Below, piece by piece: positions 16,420 to 26,177 of a stretch of 64,000 nucleotides of DNA. The notes under the pieces were generated by a model that worked only from the letters and a program-made list of their open reading frames with translations, was not told where the DNA came from and did not search any database. Source of the stretch: Pseudomonadota bacterium. GTDB taxonomy: Bacteria > Pseudomonadota > Gammaproteobacteria > Burkholderiales > SG8-39. The position numbers were made by a program, and so were the translations under genes. Each line of letters starts with the position of its first letter. Positions within the stretch are counted from its first letter, which is position 1. The stretch covers positions 362,945-426,944 of the forward strand of contig CANGMI010000006.1 of the NCBI GenBank assembly GCA_947455195.1. Reading direction: 5' to 3'.

Positions 16420-17113
16420 GCGGCATCGTCCGCTGACGTATCGTGAACGCCAGTGCATTGAGAAGCACGACCAGGGCGAGCAGCACGAAGCCCAGTGCCA
16501 TGGCAAACGCGAGGTTGCCCTTGCTCGTCTCGAGTGCAATCGAGGTCGTCATCACGCGGGTCACCCCATCGATGTTGCCACCCACGATCATCACCGCGCC
16601 CACCTCGGCGATGGCACGACCGAACCCGGCAAGAAGCACCGTGATGAGCGCATGGCGCGCGTCCCAGAGGAGCGTGGGCACCGCATGCCACCAGCGCGCG
16701 CCCAGCGACCGGAGTGCCTCGGCATATTCGATCCAGAGATCTTCCACCGCCTGGCGCGACAGGGCGACCACGATCGGCCACACGAGCAGCGCCTGCGCGA
16801 TAACCATCGCGCGCGGCGTGAAGAGCAGGCCGAGCGGCCCGAGCGGTCCGGCACGCGACAGGAGCACATAGACGAAAAGACCCACCATCACGGGGGGCAG
16901 CCCCATCAGCGCATTGAAGATGACGACCAGCGGCCGGCGGCCCGGAAAGTGGCAAATGGCCAGCACCGCACCGAGCGGCGCGCCCGCGATGGCCGCAATG
17001 AGCACCGCCCCGAGGCTCACTTGCAGACTGAGCAGCACCACGCCCACCAGCGACGGGTCGAGCGTGACCAGCATCGAGAGCGCCTGTCGCAGTGCAAGAC
17101 CGATATCGTTCAT
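16409..17113 (-). CDS. tupB: TupB-type tungstate ABC transporter permease
   Basis: 234 aa with about five or six membrane helices (GVVLLSLQVSLGAVLIAAIA, VVIFNALMGLPPVMVGLFVY, and others). The ATPase-coupling loop EYAEALRSLGARWWHAVPTL carries the EAA-type motif, followed by GFGRAIAEVGAVMIVGGNI, typical of TupB/ModB permeases. It is the first gene of the operon and is divergent from the molybdopterin hydroxylase gene, with about 105 bases between them that must hold both promoters. No Moco or Tuco riboswitch was recognised there. Confidence 0.87.
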   Translation of the reverse strand: MNDIGLALRQALSMLVTLDPSLVGVVLLSLQVSLGAVLIAAIAGAPLGAVLAICHFPGRRPLVVIFNALMGLPPVMVGLFVYVLLSRAGPLGPLGLLFTPRAMVIAQALLVWPIVVALSRQAVEDLWIEYAEALRSLGARWWHAVPTLLWDARHALITVLLAGFGRAIAEVGAVMIVGGNIDGVTRVMTTSIALETSKGNLAFAMALGFVLLALVVLLNALAFTIRQRTMPHGT

Positions 17114-17218
17114 CGCCGCATTATCGCAAATCGGCCTCGCATGGGTTCAATCATTTCGAGCGACCATCGCGCTTTGGTATCCTAGAAGACCTCTTTTTCG
17201 CTCAGGCGGAACCCGCTC

Positions 17219-19588
17219 GTGGATGCTCATGCTGATGCCCTGAAGGGCCGACTCGAAGACGGCCGCCTCGTGACCGGACACGGTCTGTACACGTCCGATC
17301 GCACCCTGCCGGGGCAATTGCACGCAGCCTTCCTGCGCGCCGACCGCGCCCACGCCCGGATCCTCTCGATCGATGCGTCGGCGGCACTGGCGATGCCGGG
17401 CGTTCACGCGGTGCTCACCGGCGAGGATGTGCGAGCGGCCGGCGCGGGGTCGCTCCCCACGCAGCTCGCAGTCAACGGTCGCGATGGCCAGCCGCTGCTG
17501 AAACCCCATCGTCCGGTGCTGGCCCAAGGCAAGGTGCGCTTCGTCGGCGAGGTGGTGGCCTGCGTCGTGGCCGATACTGCACTCATCGCGCAGGATGCGC
17601 TCGAGCATGTGCAGGTCGATTACGAAGACCTGCCGGCCGTGGTGCTCGCCGAGCAGGCGCTGCTGCCGGGCGCTCCGCAACTGCACGACAACGTGCCCGG
17701 CAATCGGGTGATGGACTTCGGGCAGGGCGATGAGGCCGCCACGGCGGCCGCCTTTGCGAGGGCGGCGCGCACCGTTCGCCTGTCGCTCTACAACAACCGG
17801 GTGGTCGGCAATCCGATCGAGCCGCGCGCCGTCAACGGCCACTACGATGCGGCGCGCGATCATTACACCCTCTATTCGGTCACCCAGGGCGTCACGGGCC
17901 TGCGCACCCAGGTAGCGACCACGCTGGGCCTCAGCGAGGACAAGCTCGATGTGGTCGCCCAAGACGTGGGCGGCGGGTTCGGGGTTCGCAGTTCTGCACA
18001 CCCTGAGCACGCGGTCGTCCTCATCGCCGCACGTCAGCTCGGGCGGCCGGTGAAGTGGACCGCCACCCGGTCGGAAGGCTTCCTGTCCGACGAGCAGGGA
18101 CGCGACGCGATCTGTCACGGCGCGCTCGCCCTCGATGACAACGGCCGCTTTCTCGCCATGCGTTTCGACTTCGTATCGAACATGGGCGCTTACTGTGCAC
18201 CGGCGGGGCCGTTCATCAACAGCCGCATTACCGCGTGCATGACCGGCGTCTATGATGTGGAAATTGCGTACGCTCGGAATCAGCTAGTGCTCACTAACAC
18301 CGCCCCGACCGCCGCTTATCGGGGTGCCGGGCGGCCGGTGATGTCGGCCATCATCGAGCGTCTGGTGAGTCAGGCGGCGCTTGAAACCGGGATCGATGAT
18401 GCCGAATTGCGGCGGCGCAACATGCTGCAGAAGAGCCGGTTCCCGTTCAAACTGGTGAATGGCAACGTCTACGATTGTGGCGATCCGATCGGCGTGATGA
18501 CCGCAGCCACAGCGGCCGCCGGTTGGACCGATCGGGCCCGGTTCGAAGCGCGTCGTGCCGAAGCCCTGAAGCGCGGCAAGCTCCTTGGTCGAGGGATGGC
18601 AAGCTGCATCGAATCGACCGGTGCGGGCAACCCCACCGGCGACCAGGGCGTGCTGCGCTTCGACGCCGAAGGCAACATCACGCTGCACGCGGTGTCGCAC
18701 TCGAGCGGGCAGGGGCACGAGACCACGTTTGCGCAGATCGTGGCCTCCGTCCTGCACGTGCCGCTGCAGTCGATTCGGGTGCGTGAGGGCGACCCCACGG
18801 TTCGCCTGGTCGGAAACGGCACAGGCGGCTCACGCACGACCACCGGTGCGGGCAGCGTGATGCTGACCGCAGCCCGTGAAGTCGTCGTGAAAGGCCTGGC
18901 GTTTGCGGCTACCGAGCTTGAAGCGGCCGAGCAGGACGTCGAATTCGTGAAGGGCAGTTACCGCATCAAGGGCACCGATCGCGCCATCAGCCTCCCGGCG
19001 CTCGCACGCAAGCTGGCCGGACCCGGCGCACACCCACTCGATACCCAGTCGAAGGTCACCATCGGCGTCACCTATCCCAACGGCTGCCATATCGCCGAGG
19101 TGGAAATCGACCCCACCACCGGTGTGACCGAGGTCATTGCCTACACGGCCTGTGATGATGCCGGCAACATCATCAACCACCAACTGGTCGAAGGTCAGAT
19201 GCACGGGGGTCTCGCGCAGGGTATCGGACAGGTGCTGGGTGAATACGCCATCTACGACACGGGCACCGGACAACTGCTCACCGGCAGCTTCCTCGACTAT
19301 CCGATGCCGCGCGCCGGGCTCCTTCAGGGCATCCAGCTGCTCGATCATCCAGTCCCCACCGAGACCAACCCGCTCGGCGCGAAGGGCGTCGGCGAGTCGG
19401 GCGTGACGGGTTCCCTGCCGACCGTCATGAACGCCATTCTCGACGCGCTGCGTCCACTGGGTGTGGCCTACTTCGACATGCCGGCAACGCCCGCTCGGGT
19501 CTGGGCAGCGATTCAGGGGGGCAAGCGCGGTGACGGCGCAGCGCTGGCCATTCCGCAGGTGTCCATCGAGCAACCGAGCGCCGTCTAG
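17219..19588 (+). CDS. xanthine dehydrogenase/CO dehydrogenase-family molybdopterin-binding large subunit, orphan
   Basis: 789 aa from GTG 17219; an in-frame stop lies at 17183 and GGCGGA lies before the start. The family motifs are in order: RLVTGHGLYTSDRTLPGQLH at the N terminus, PVKWTATRSEGFLSDEQGRD, QDVGGGFGVRSSAHPEH, TAAYRGAGRPVMSAIIERLV, SSGQGHETTFAQIV, and GAKGVGESGVTGSLP, whose Glu is the catalytic base. These enzymes hydroxylate aromatic or aldehyde substrates using Mo (rarely W) and normally need [2Fe-2S] and FAD subunits. Neither partner gene is adjacent: tupABC lies on one side and parS/mnmG on the other. The substrate is unknown. Confidence 0.88.
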   Translation: MDAHADALKGRLEDGRLVTGHGLYTSDRTLPGQLHAAFLRADRAHARILSIDASAALAMPGVHAVLTGEDVRAAGAGSLPTQLAVNGRDGQPLLKPHRPVLAQGKVRFVGEVVACVVADTALIAQDALEHVQVDYEDLPAVVLAEQALLPGAPQLHDNVPGNRVMDFGQGDEAATAAAFARAARTVRLSLYNNRVVGNPIEPRAVNGHYDAARDHYTLYSVTQGVTGLRTQVATTLGLSEDKLDVVAQDVGGGFGVRSSAHPEHAVVLIAARQLGRPVKWTATRSEGFLSDEQGRDAICHGALALDDNGRFLAMRFDFVSNMGAYCAPAGPFINSRITACMTGVYDVEIAYARNQLVLTNTAPTAAYRGAGRPVMSAIIERLVSQAALETGIDDAELRRRNMLQKSRFPFKLVNGNVYDCGDPIGVMTAATAAAGWTDRARFEARRAEALKRGKLLGRGMASCIESTGAGNPTGDQGVLRFDAEGNITLHAVSHSSGQGHETTFAQIVASVLHVPLQSIRVREGDPTVRLVGNGTGGSRTTTGAGSVMLTAAREVVVKGLAFAATELEAAEQDVEFVKGSYRIKGTDRAISLPALARKLAGPGAHPLDTQSKVTIGVTYPNGCHIAEVEIDPTTGVTEVIAYTACDDAGNIINHQLVEGQMHGGLAQGIGQVLGEYAIYDTGTGQLLTGSFLDYPMPRAGLLQGIQLLDHPVPTETNPLGAKGVGESGVTGSLPTVMNAILDALRPLGVAYFDMPATPARVWAAIQGGKRGDGAALAIPQVSIEQPSAV

Positions 19589-19703
19589 ACGCGCGGGTCA
19601 AGTCTGGTCAAGGCAGATCAAGTCAGGTCGAATCAGGACAGGACAAGGCGAGGCGGCATGGCGTGGGGTGGGGCGGACGTATTCGCGCCGTTCTCCGCAT
19701 TGC

Positions 19704-19717
19704 GTTCCACGTGGAAC
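19704..19717. promoter_or_regulatory. parS: parS centromere site 1
   Basis: GTTCCACGTGGAAC is a perfect 14-base palindrome and the usual parS core of beta- and gammaproteobacteria. ParB, encoded 4 kb downstream, is expected to load here to segregate the origin. The 19589-20038 gap holds this site, a second parS and a promoter -10, but no gene. Confidence 0.93.
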
Positions 19718-19878
19718 ATCGGGTGCCCGGTTCTCGCGTTCGCTTGGGTTGCCTCGAGGCGACCCGGCGCCTCGCGGTGAAGATTCAACGGATGCCGGGC
19801 TCTCGACCCCAGGGAGTGCGGCCTGCCCCGAAGCCACGAACGATCGCAACCATCCGCGTGCGATCCCACCGAATCGAT

Positions 19879-19892
19879 GTTCCACGTGGAAC
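19879..19892. promoter_or_regulatory. parS: parS centromere site 2
   Basis: A second exact copy of the 14-base palindrome, 175 bases from the first and about 50 bases upstream of a TATAAT that may serve mnmG. ParB spreading from here could influence mnmG-rsmG-parA-parB transcription. Confidence 0.93.
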
Positions 19893-19937
19893 CCGAGCAT
19901 CCGTCCTCGACCGAGTACCGTGCACGAGCGAACCCCC

Positions 19938-19943
19938 TATAAT
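19938..19943 (+). promoter_or_regulatory. candidate -10 element of the mnmG-rsmG-parAB operon
   Basis: A perfect TATAAT in otherwise GC-rich sequence, 96 bases before mnmG. No good TTGACA lies 16-18 bases upstream, so the call rests on the -10 alone. Confidence 0.4.
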
Positions 19944-20038
19944 CCGACAGAGCGCAACATCGCCTGTCGCAACCCGCCCCCGACATCGAACGCCGGCGAC
20001 AACCCCGATCCGAACCAAGGCCCCGCCCAACCGACACC

Positions 20039-21958
20039 ATGGACTACCCGACCTCATTCGATGTCATTGTGGTGGGCGGCGGCCACGCCGGCGCTGAGGC
20101 CGCGCTCGCCGCTGCGCGCAGTGGCGCGCAGACACTGCTACTGACCCACAGCATCGAGACGCTGGGCCAGATGTCGTGCAACCCCTCGATTGGGGGCATC
20201 GGCAAGGGCCATCTGGTCCGCGAGGTGGATGCCCTCGGCGGTGCCATGGCCATCGCAACGGATGAGGCCGGCATCCAGTTCAGAACCCTCAACGCCAGCA
20301 AGGGCCCAGCGGTCCGTGCCACACGCGCCCAAGCCGATCGAGTTCTCTACCGAGCCGCCATCCGACGACGACTCGAGAACCAGCAGAACCTGCAACTCTT
20401 CCAGCAAGCCGTCGACGACCTCATCGTCGAGAGTGGGGTAGTGCGCGGGGTGGTCACGCAGGTGGGCATCCGATTCCGAAGCCACGCGGTCGTCGTCACC
20501 GCGGGCACTTTCCTGTCGGGCCGCATCCACGTCGGCCTGTCCAACTACAGTGGTGGCCGCGCCGGTGATCCCCCTGCACTCACGCTCGGGGCCCGGCTCC
20601 GTGATCACGCGCTGCCGGCCGGGCGTCTCAAGACCGGCACGCCCCCGCGTATCGACGGACGCACCATCGACTACGAGCGACTCGAACGCCAGCCCGGCGA
20701 TGATCCCGCACCGGTGTTTTCCTTCCGTGGCACGCGCGAGATGCACCCGGAACAACTGCCGTGCTGGATCGCCCACACCACCGAAGCGACCCACGACATC
20801 ATTCGGCAAGGGCTAGACCGCTCACCCATGTTCACCGGCGTCATCGAGGGTATAGGCCCCCGTTACTGCCCGTCGATCGAAGACAAGATTCACCGGTTCG
20901 CGGGCAAGAGCAGCCACCAGGTATTCCTCGAGCCTGAAGGTCTCACAACCCACGAGGTCTACCCGAACGGCATTTCCACCAGCCTGCCGTTCGACGTTCA
21001 ACTGGCACTCGTGCATTCGATTCCAGGTCTCGAGAACGCGCACATCCTGCGCCCGGGCTATGCCATCGAGTACGACTACTTCGATCCGCGTGGTCTGCAC
21101 CCCTCGCTCGAGACCAAGAGCATCGAGGGCCTGTACCTCGCGGGGCAGATCAACGGCACCACCGGCTACGAGGAGGCTGCAGCGCAAGGCCTTCTGGCCG
21201 GCATCAACGCCGCGCGTGCCGCTCGCGAGCTCGAGCCCTGGTGCCCCTCACGCCGCGACGCCTACCTGGGCGTCATGGTCGACGACCTCATCACTCGAGG
21301 GGTCAGCGAACCGTACCGCATGTTTACCAGTCGGGCGGAGTACCGGTTGATGCTGCGAGAGGACAATGCCGACCTGCGGCTCACCGAGATCGGCCGCACG
21401 CTGGGGATCGTCGAAGACGACCAGTGGACCGCCTTCAACCGGAAGCGCGACGCCATCGCAGCCGAAACCGAACGCCTACGTTCCACGTGGATCAATCCAC
21501 GACTCATCGATCCGTCGAACGCCGAACGCCTCCTCGGCAAGCCGCTCGAGCGCGAGTACACCCTGCACGACCTCCTGCGCCGCCCGGAGGTCGACCACAA
21601 GGTCCTGACCGAACTCTGCGCGCTGGCAACACCAGACCCCGACCGACCGCTGACCGGACCTCACGACCTCGATCCGGCGGTCATCGAACAGGTCGAGATC
21701 CAGGCGCACTACCAGGGCTATATCGGCCGCCAGGATGAAGAAATCGCGCGCCAGGAAGCGCTCGAACATACCGCGATCCCGCGCAATTTCGACTACGCCG
21801 CAGTGCCCGGCCTCTCGCATGAAGCCCGCCAGAAACTCGCGCTCATCCGGCCGGACACCATCGGTCAGGCCTCGCGGATGTCGGGCATGACACCGGCGGC
21901 CGTGTCGCTCCTCATCGTCCACCTGAAGCGGACCCGCCAGGCCCGGGAGACGGTATGA
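20039..21958 (+). CDS. mnmG: tRNA uridine-5-carboxymethylaminomethyl modification enzyme MnmG
   Basis: 639 aa, full length. The FAD-binding [17 protein letters not shown] lies at the N terminus, followed by [56 protein letters not shown] and [20 protein letters not shown], all MnmG signatures. With MnmE (46045-47403 in this window) it modifies U34 of certain tRNAs. It is first in an operon with rsmG (4-base overlap), parA and parB, the standard arrangement near betaproteobacterial origins. A near-parS sequence lies inside the gene. Confidence 0.97.
   Translation: MDYPTSFDVIVVGGGHAGAEAALAAARSGAQTLLLTHSIETLGQMSCNPSIGGIGKGHLVREVDALGGAMAIATDEAGIQFRTLNASKGPAVRATRAQADRVLYRAAIRRRLENQQNLQLFQQAVDDLIVESGVVRGVVTQVGIRFRSHAVVVTAGTFLSGRIHVGLSNYSGGRAGDPPALTLGARLRDHALPAGRLKTGTPPRIDGRTIDYERLERQPGDDPAPVFSFRGTREMHPEQLPCWIAHTTEATHDIIRQGLDRSPMFTGVIEGIGPRYCPSIEDKIHRFAGKSSHQVFLEPEGLTTHEVYPNGISTSLPFDVQLALVHSIPGLENAHILRPGYAIEYDYFDPRGLHPSLETKSIEGLYLAGQINGTTGYEEAAAQGLLAGINAARAARELEPWCPSRRDAYLGVMVDDLITRGVSEPYRMFTSRAEYRLMLREDNADLRLTEIGRTLGIVEDDQWTAFNRKRDAIAAETERLRSTWINPRLIDPSNAERLLGKPLEREYTLHDLLRRPEVDHKVLTELCALATPDPDRPLTGPHDLDPAVIEQVEIQAHYQGYIGRQDEEIARQEALEHTAIPRNFDYAAVPGLSHEARQKLALIRPDTIGQASRMSGMTPAAVSLLIVHLKRTRQARETV
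21480..21493. promoter_or_regulatory. near-match parS site inside mnmG
   Basis: GTTCCACGTGGATC differs from the two upstream parS sites by one base. It lies in the mnmG coding region, about 1.6 kb from site 2. Clustered parS sites near parAB are common, so it may bind ParB weakly, or it may be chance. Confidence 0.45.
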
Positions 21959-22629
21959 CCGCAGCCGCGCCGGCCGAGGAATCCCGCCGCCGCACGCTCG
22001 CGACCGGGGCGCAAGCCCTCGGCCTTTCACTCCCCCCGGGCGCCATCGCGTGCTGCCTCGCCTACCTCTCGATGCTCGTGAAGTGGAACAAGGTCTACAA
22101 CCTCACCGCCATTCGAGATCCCGACGCAATGGTTGTGCAGCACCTCCTTGACTCACTGGCGATCGTGCCCCTCATCGAGGGGAAGCGCCTGCTCGATATC
22201 GGCAGCGGCGCGGGGCTGCCGGGCATCCCGGTCGCCATCGCACGCCCCGACCTCGCGGTCACCGTCCTCGACAGCAATCACAAGAAGTGCGCCTTCATGC
22301 AGCAGGCGGTCTCTGAACTTCATCTACCCAATGTCACGGTGCGCTGCACCCGGATAGAAGATCTGCCCGACCTGGTCCATCCCACCGGACCACCGCTCAC
22401 CTTTGATACGATCACGTCGCGCGCCTTTGCAGAACTGGTCGATTTCGTGACAGCCGCTCTCCCGCTCCTCGCGCCGGAGGGGCTGCTGCTGGCGATGAAA
22501 GGTGTCCACCCGATCGACGAAATCAGCCGACTGCCCGATACGGTGAAGGTACGCGACACGCAGCCCCTGTCGGTACCCGGGCTGAATGCAGCCCGCTGCG
22601 CAATACGGATGGAGCGAACCCCGAAGTGA
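21955..22629 (+). CDS. rsmG: 16S rRNA (guanine527-N7)-methyltransferase RsmG
   Basis: 224 aa. It contains [40 protein letters not shown] and the SAM-binding [20 protein letters not shown], followed by [19 protein letters not shown] and [12 protein letters not shown]. This is the complete RsmG pattern. The enzyme methylates G527 of 16S rRNA in the 530 loop. Its ATG overlaps the mnmG stop, and its own end overlaps the parA GTG. Confidence 0.96.
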   Translation: MTAAAPAEESRRRTLATGAQALGLSLPPGAIACCLAYLSMLVKWNKVYNLTAIRDPDAMVVQHLLDSLAIVPLIEGKRLLDIGSGAGLPGIPVAIARPDLAVTVLDSNHKKCAFMQQAVSELHLPNVTVRCTRIEDLPDLVHPTGPPLTFDTITSRAFAELVDFVTAALPLLAPEGLLLAMKGVHPIDEISRLPDTVKVRDTQPLSVPGLNAARCAIRMERTPK

Positions 22630-23483
22630 CCCACAACGCACGTGTGCTCGCCATCGCCAACCAGAAGGGCGGGGTGGGCAAGACCACCACCACCATCAAT
22701 CTGGCCACCGGTCTCGCCCAGGCCGGACAGCGCGTCCTGCTCGTCGACCTCGATCCGCAGGGTAATGCCACGATGGGCAGTGGCGTTGATAAGCGGGCGC
22801 TCACTCACGGTGCGTATGCCGTTTTGCTGGGCCTCACCACCATTGCTCAGAGCCGCCAAGGCGCCGCCCACGCCTCCTATGACGTCATTGGTGCCAACCG
22901 CGATCTGGCCGGCGCAGAAATCGAACTGGTCAATCTCCCCCACCGCGAACGGCGACTGAAGGAAGCGCTCGCGCTCGTCGCGGCCGACTACGACTTCGTC
23001 CTGCTCGACTGCCCACCCGCGCTCAATCTCCTGACCGTGAACGCGCTGGTCAGCGCCGACGCGGTCATCATTCCGATGCAGTGCGAGTACTACGCACTGG
23101 AAGGTCTGAGCGACCTCGTGAACACCATCAAGATGGTGCGCAACAAGCTCAACCCGCGTCTCGAGATCGATGGCCTTCTGCGTACGCTCTTCGACCCGCG
23201 CAACACGCTCGCCCAGCAGGTGGCCGCCGAGCTGCACCAGCACTTCGGCGCCAAGGTCTACGAGTCGATCATTCCGCGCAACGTGCGCCTCGCCGAAGCC
23301 CCCAGCCACGGCATGCCCGGCCTCATCTACGATCCGACATCACGCGGCGCCCAGGCCTACATCGCCTTCGCCCAGGAAGTCATCGCACGATCACGAGCCG
23401 CGCAGTTGGCGAGCCGCCATGAACCCAACGCCACATCCAAGCCACCCGGCACCGGCACCGGCGCCCAGGAGAATCCCCGATGA
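22626..23483 (+). CDS. parA: chromosome partitioning ATPase ParA
   Basis: 285 aa from GTG 22626. The deviant Walker A KGGVGKTTTTINLATGL follows IANQ at the N terminus. YDFVLLDCPPALNLLTVNAL and IIPMQCEYYALEGLSDLVNT are typical ParA/Soj motifs. The C-terminal 25 residues are Pro/Thr-rich. It moves ParB-parS complexes along the nucleoid. It overlaps rsmG and parB by four bases each, and the parS sites lie upstream of the operon. Confidence 0.96.
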   Translation: MTHNARVLAIANQKGGVGKTTTTINLATGLAQAGQRVLLVDLDPQGNATMGSGVDKRALTHGAYAVLLGLTTIAQSRQGAAHASYDVIGANRDLAGAEIELVNLPHRERRLKEALALVAADYDFVLLDCPPALNLLTVNALVSADAVIIPMQCEYYALEGLSDLVNTIKMVRNKLNPRLEIDGLLRTLFDPRNTLAQQVAAELHQHFGAKVYESIIPRNVRLAEAPSHGMPGLIYDPTSRGAQAYIAFAQEVIARSRAAQLASRHEPNATSKPPGTGTGAQENPR

Positions 23484-24406
23484 GTCGCCCCAAAGGTCTC
23501 GGCCGCGGTCTGAACAGCCTCCTCGACAGCACGGACGACGCTGGCGCCGCCCGCACCGAGCGACCCACCGATCAGTTGAGCACCCGACCCCTCGACCAGC
23601 TCGCCCCGGGCCGCTACCAGCCGCGCACCCGCATGGACGAGGCGTCGCTTGCCGAACTCGCCCAGTCGATTCGCGCGCAAGGTCTCATCCAGCCCATTCT
23701 GGTGCGTCCGCTCGAAGGCAAGGACCGCTACGAAATCATCGCCGGCGAACGCCGCTGGCGCGCCGCACGCATCGCAGGCCTCACCGAAGTACCGGTGGTG
23801 ATTCGCGAGGTGCCCGACAAGGCCACCCTCGCCATGGCCCTCATCGAGAACATCCAGCGCGAAGATCTCAACCCGCTCGAAGAGGCGCGCGGTCTGCAAC
23901 GCCTGATCGAGGAATTCGATCTCACGCATCAGGAGGTGGCCGAAGCCATCGGCCGCTCGCGGGCCGCGGTCACGAACCTGCTGCGCCTGATGAATCTGGC
24001 AGAACCGGTGCAGGCACTCCTCTTCGAGGGGCAGATCGACATGGGCCATGCGCGCGCCCTCCTCGCGCTCCCCCCGGCACGCCAGATCATCACCGCCCAG
24101 CAGGTGATCGATGAAGGTCTGTCGGTGCGCGCCACCGAAGCGCTGGTGCAGGACACGCTCAACCCCGGGCTCGCCGTGCGCACCATGCCACAGACACCCG
24201 CTCCGGCCCGATCGGGCGCACGCCCGAGCACACCGGCGGCACCGCGCGACCGCGACGTCGAACGGCTCGAGGAAGAACTCGCACAGGCCATCGGCACCCG
24301 GGTCGAGATCAAACCCTCCGGGCGTGGCCGCGGTCGCCTGATCCTGAGCTACGAGAGCTTTGACCACCTCGATGGGCTCATCGAGCGCATTCGGGGCGAG
24401 GCCTGA
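23480..24406 (+). CDS. parB: chromosome partitioning protein ParB
   Basis: 308 aa. The N terminus RPKGLGRGLNSLLD, the box LAPGRYQPRTRMDEASLAEL, the CTP-binding motif YEIIAGERRWRAARIAGL, IENIQREDLNPLEEARGL, and the helix-turn-helix LTHQEVAEAIGRSRAAVTNL are all present. The C-terminal dimerisation helix ends at FDHLDGLIERIRGEA. It binds the parS palindromes at 19704 and 19879 and acts as a CTP-dependent clamp. Confidence 0.96.
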   Translation: MSRPKGLGRGLNSLLDSTDDAGAARTERPTDQLSTRPLDQLAPGRYQPRTRMDEASLAELAQSIRAQGLIQPILVRPLEGKDRYEIIAGERRWRAARIAGLTEVPVVIREVPDKATLAMALIENIQREDLNPLEEARGLQRLIEEFDLTHQEVAEAIGRSRAAVTNLLRLMNLAEPVQALLFEGQIDMGHARALLALPPARQIITAQQVIDEGLSVRATEALVQDTLNPGLAVRTMPQTPAPARSGARPSTPAAPRDRDVERLEEELAQAIGTRVEIKPSGRGRGRLILSYESFDHLDGLIERIRGEA

Positions 24407-24458
24407 CAGCCCCTGCACGCCAGACGAACGGCAAGCGAAACCCCGGAGGAAGACACTC

Positions 24459-24785
24459 ATGATTCACGAACTGCGCATCTATCACTGCATGCCCGGGCGC
24501 CTGCCCGACCTGAGCCGCCGCTTCGAGACCATCACCACCAGACTGTGGGAGCGGCACGGCATTCGCCCGGTGGCGTTCTGGACGGTGGCCATCGGCCCGG
24601 CCAGCAACGACTTCTACTACATCCTCGAGTGGGAGAGCCTTGCCGATCGCGAGCTGAAGTGGGCACGCTTCGCAGCCGACCCCGAGTGGATCGAGAAGCG
24701 CGCCGAAACCGAGAAGAACGGGCCGCTGCTCGCCGACATCAGCAACCTCTTCCTCAGCCCGACGAGCTACTCGCCGCTGCGCTGA
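24459..24785 (+). CDS. NIPSNAP-family protein
   Basis: 108 aa. The ATG at 24459 is preceded by GGAGGAAG. MIHELRIYHCMPGRLPDLSR, a tryptophan/histidine stretch (LWERHGIRPVAFWTVAIG), and YYILEWESLADRELKW fit the NIPSNAP ferredoxin-like fold. Family members often act as small dimeric accessory proteins of unknown reaction. It follows parB by about 50 bases on the same strand and ends just before the convergent VOC gene. Confidence 0.8.
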   Translation: MIHELRIYHCMPGRLPDLSRRFETITTRLWERHGIRPVAFWTVAIGPASNDFYYILEWESLADRELKWARFAADPEWIEKRAETEKNGPLLADISNLFLSPTSYSPLR

Positions 24786-24828
24786 GCGGCCCTCACCGCC
24801 GCGCCGAGCCCGCCTTGCGCACCACGCT

Positions 24829-25725
24829 TCAGGCGGGCGGGGCCTCGGGCGCGTACCAGGCATCGCGACCGGGCTGATACTGCCCCTGCGATTGCTCGGG
24901 GTTGCGATTGACCAGCGACAGATGCCGCGGATACATCGGGTGCGAGAGACTGCGCACCTCGTGCTCGAGTTGAAACACCTGCGCGCCCGAGGCCGGATCG
25001 ACGATGGCATCGAAGCGGTACTGCCAGGCATCGCTCTCCTCGGTCACCAGACCTCGCTGCGCCAGCCAATGATGCGGCGAGGAGAAGTCGGCCACATAGA
25101 TCGCCACGTGATGCCCGTCGAAAGGGGCTATCGGCACCTCGGTTTCGACAAACCGCAGCACCTGCTCGACCCCCACCCGCACCTCCACCGCGCGCGCCCC
25201 CCCGGCGCGAGCATGGCCCACACGAGCCTTCAACACCTCGGCATAGAACCGCCCGATGGCTTCGGCAGCGCCCATCGGCACCGGAAACGCCACGTAGGGG
25301 ATGCCCAGCACCATCCGTCCGAAGCTGCCCGCCTTGTGAATGCGGACGTGATTGCCCCAGGGGCAGACCGCCCGCAGGGTGTCACCCTCGTCATGCCAGG
25401 AGAAACGCGTGCCGGAGAGCCGCTCGGTGAGCCGCGGGAGCCGTGCACGCACCAGGTCGAAGTGCGGCACCACCACACCGATCTCGCCCCGAAACACCTG
25501 GGGCCGCACGTTGGTGGGCAGGTGAAACTGGTTCCGCCCGACATTGACCCACATGTTGGCGTCAGTCACATGCATGTAGGGGTCGCGCGTGAGCCCCAGC
25601 CCCTCGATGAAGAAGAGCGTGGCCGGGCGCTGCTCGGGGATGCGGATGTTGCAATGCTCGAGCGAGAGGATGTTGCCGGCATCTTCGGCCATCCGGTCAA
25701 ACACCATTGAACGCAGCTTGTCCAT
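24829..25725 (-). CDS. VOC (glyoxalase/dioxygenase-fold) family protein
   Basis: 298 aa. Paired beta-alpha-beta modules are visible: LEHCNIRIPEQRPATLFFIE with LGLTRDPYMHVTDANMWVN in the first half, and GRFYAEVLKARVGHARAGG with FDGHHVAIYVADFSSPHH in the second. The His/Glu positions are consistent with a metal-binding vicinal-oxygen-chelate fold, but the substrate cannot be told. It lies next to hemJ on the same strand, with nine bases between them. Confidence 0.7.
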   Translation of the reverse strand: MDKLRSMVFDRMAEDAGNILSLEHCNIRIPEQRPATLFFIEGLGLTRDPYMHVTDANMWVNVGRNQFHLPTNVRPQVFRGEIGVVVPHFDLVRARLPRLTERLSGTRFSWHDEGDTLRAVCPWGNHVRIHKAGSFGRMVLGIPYVAFPVPMGAAEAIGRFYAEVLKARVGHARAGGARAVEVRVGVEQVLRFVETEVPIAPFDGHHVAIYVADFSSPHHWLAQRGLVTEESDAWQYRFDAIVDPASGAQVFQLEHEVRSLSHPMYPRHLSLVNRNPEQSQGQYQPGRDAWYAPEAPPA

Positions 25726-25734
25726 GACGACCCC

Positions 25735-26145
25735 TCAGAAAGGCTTGAGCACCACGAGGAAGACCACCGCCACGAGAAGCAGCACCGGGGCCTCGTTGAA
25801 CCAGCGATACCAGACATGCGAGTGCGCATCCTCGCCACGCTCCAGACGCGCAAGCATCCGGCCACATACGTGGTGATAACCCACCAGCAGCACCACGAAA
25901 AACAGCTTTGCATGCAGCCATCCCCCGCTGATGCCATAACCGAACCAGAGCCAGAAGCCGAACACGAGCGCCAGCACGGCGAGGGGCAGCATGAACCGAT
26001 AGAGCTTGCGCGCCATGCGAAAGAGCACCGCACGCACCGAGGCATCGGTCTCCATGGCGATGTTGACGAAAATCCGCGGCAGATAGAAGAGCCCGGCAAA
26101 CCAGCTCGTGACGAACACGATGTGAAGCGCCTTCACGACCAGCAT
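25735..26145 (-). CDS. hemJ: protoporphyrinogen IX oxidase HemJ
   Basis: 136 aa from ATG 26145, preceded by CGGGAGA. Four membrane helices are visible: LVVKALHIVFVTSWFAGLFY, FMLPLAVLALVFGFWLWFGY, AKLFFVVLLVGYHHVCGRML and EAPVLLLVAVVFLVVLKPF. The conserved His of ALHIV and the Lys of LHAKL are the residues proposed to bind haem in HemJ. It oxidises protoporphyrinogen IX in haem synthesis in bacteria lacking HemG and HemY. Confidence 0.87.
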   Translation of the reverse strand: MLVVKALHIVFVTSWFAGLFYLPRIFVNIAMETDASVRAVLFRMARKLYRFMLPLAVLALVFGFWLWFGYGISGGWLHAKLFFVVLLVGYHHVCGRMLARLERGEDAHSHVWYRWFNEAPVLLLVAVVFLVVLKPF

Positions 26146-26177
26146 GCGTCTGTCTCCCGATCTCCAGCCGGCGCGCT

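Noticed and set aside
17114..17218. Possible Moco/Tuco riboswitch before tupB
   Set aside because: The gap is only about 105 bases and shows no recognisable conserved stem or GNRA arrangement.
17147..18118. Minus-strand open frame of 323 codons over the molybdopterin hydroxylase
   Set aside because: Opposite to a gene with all family motifs; no domain in the antisense frame.
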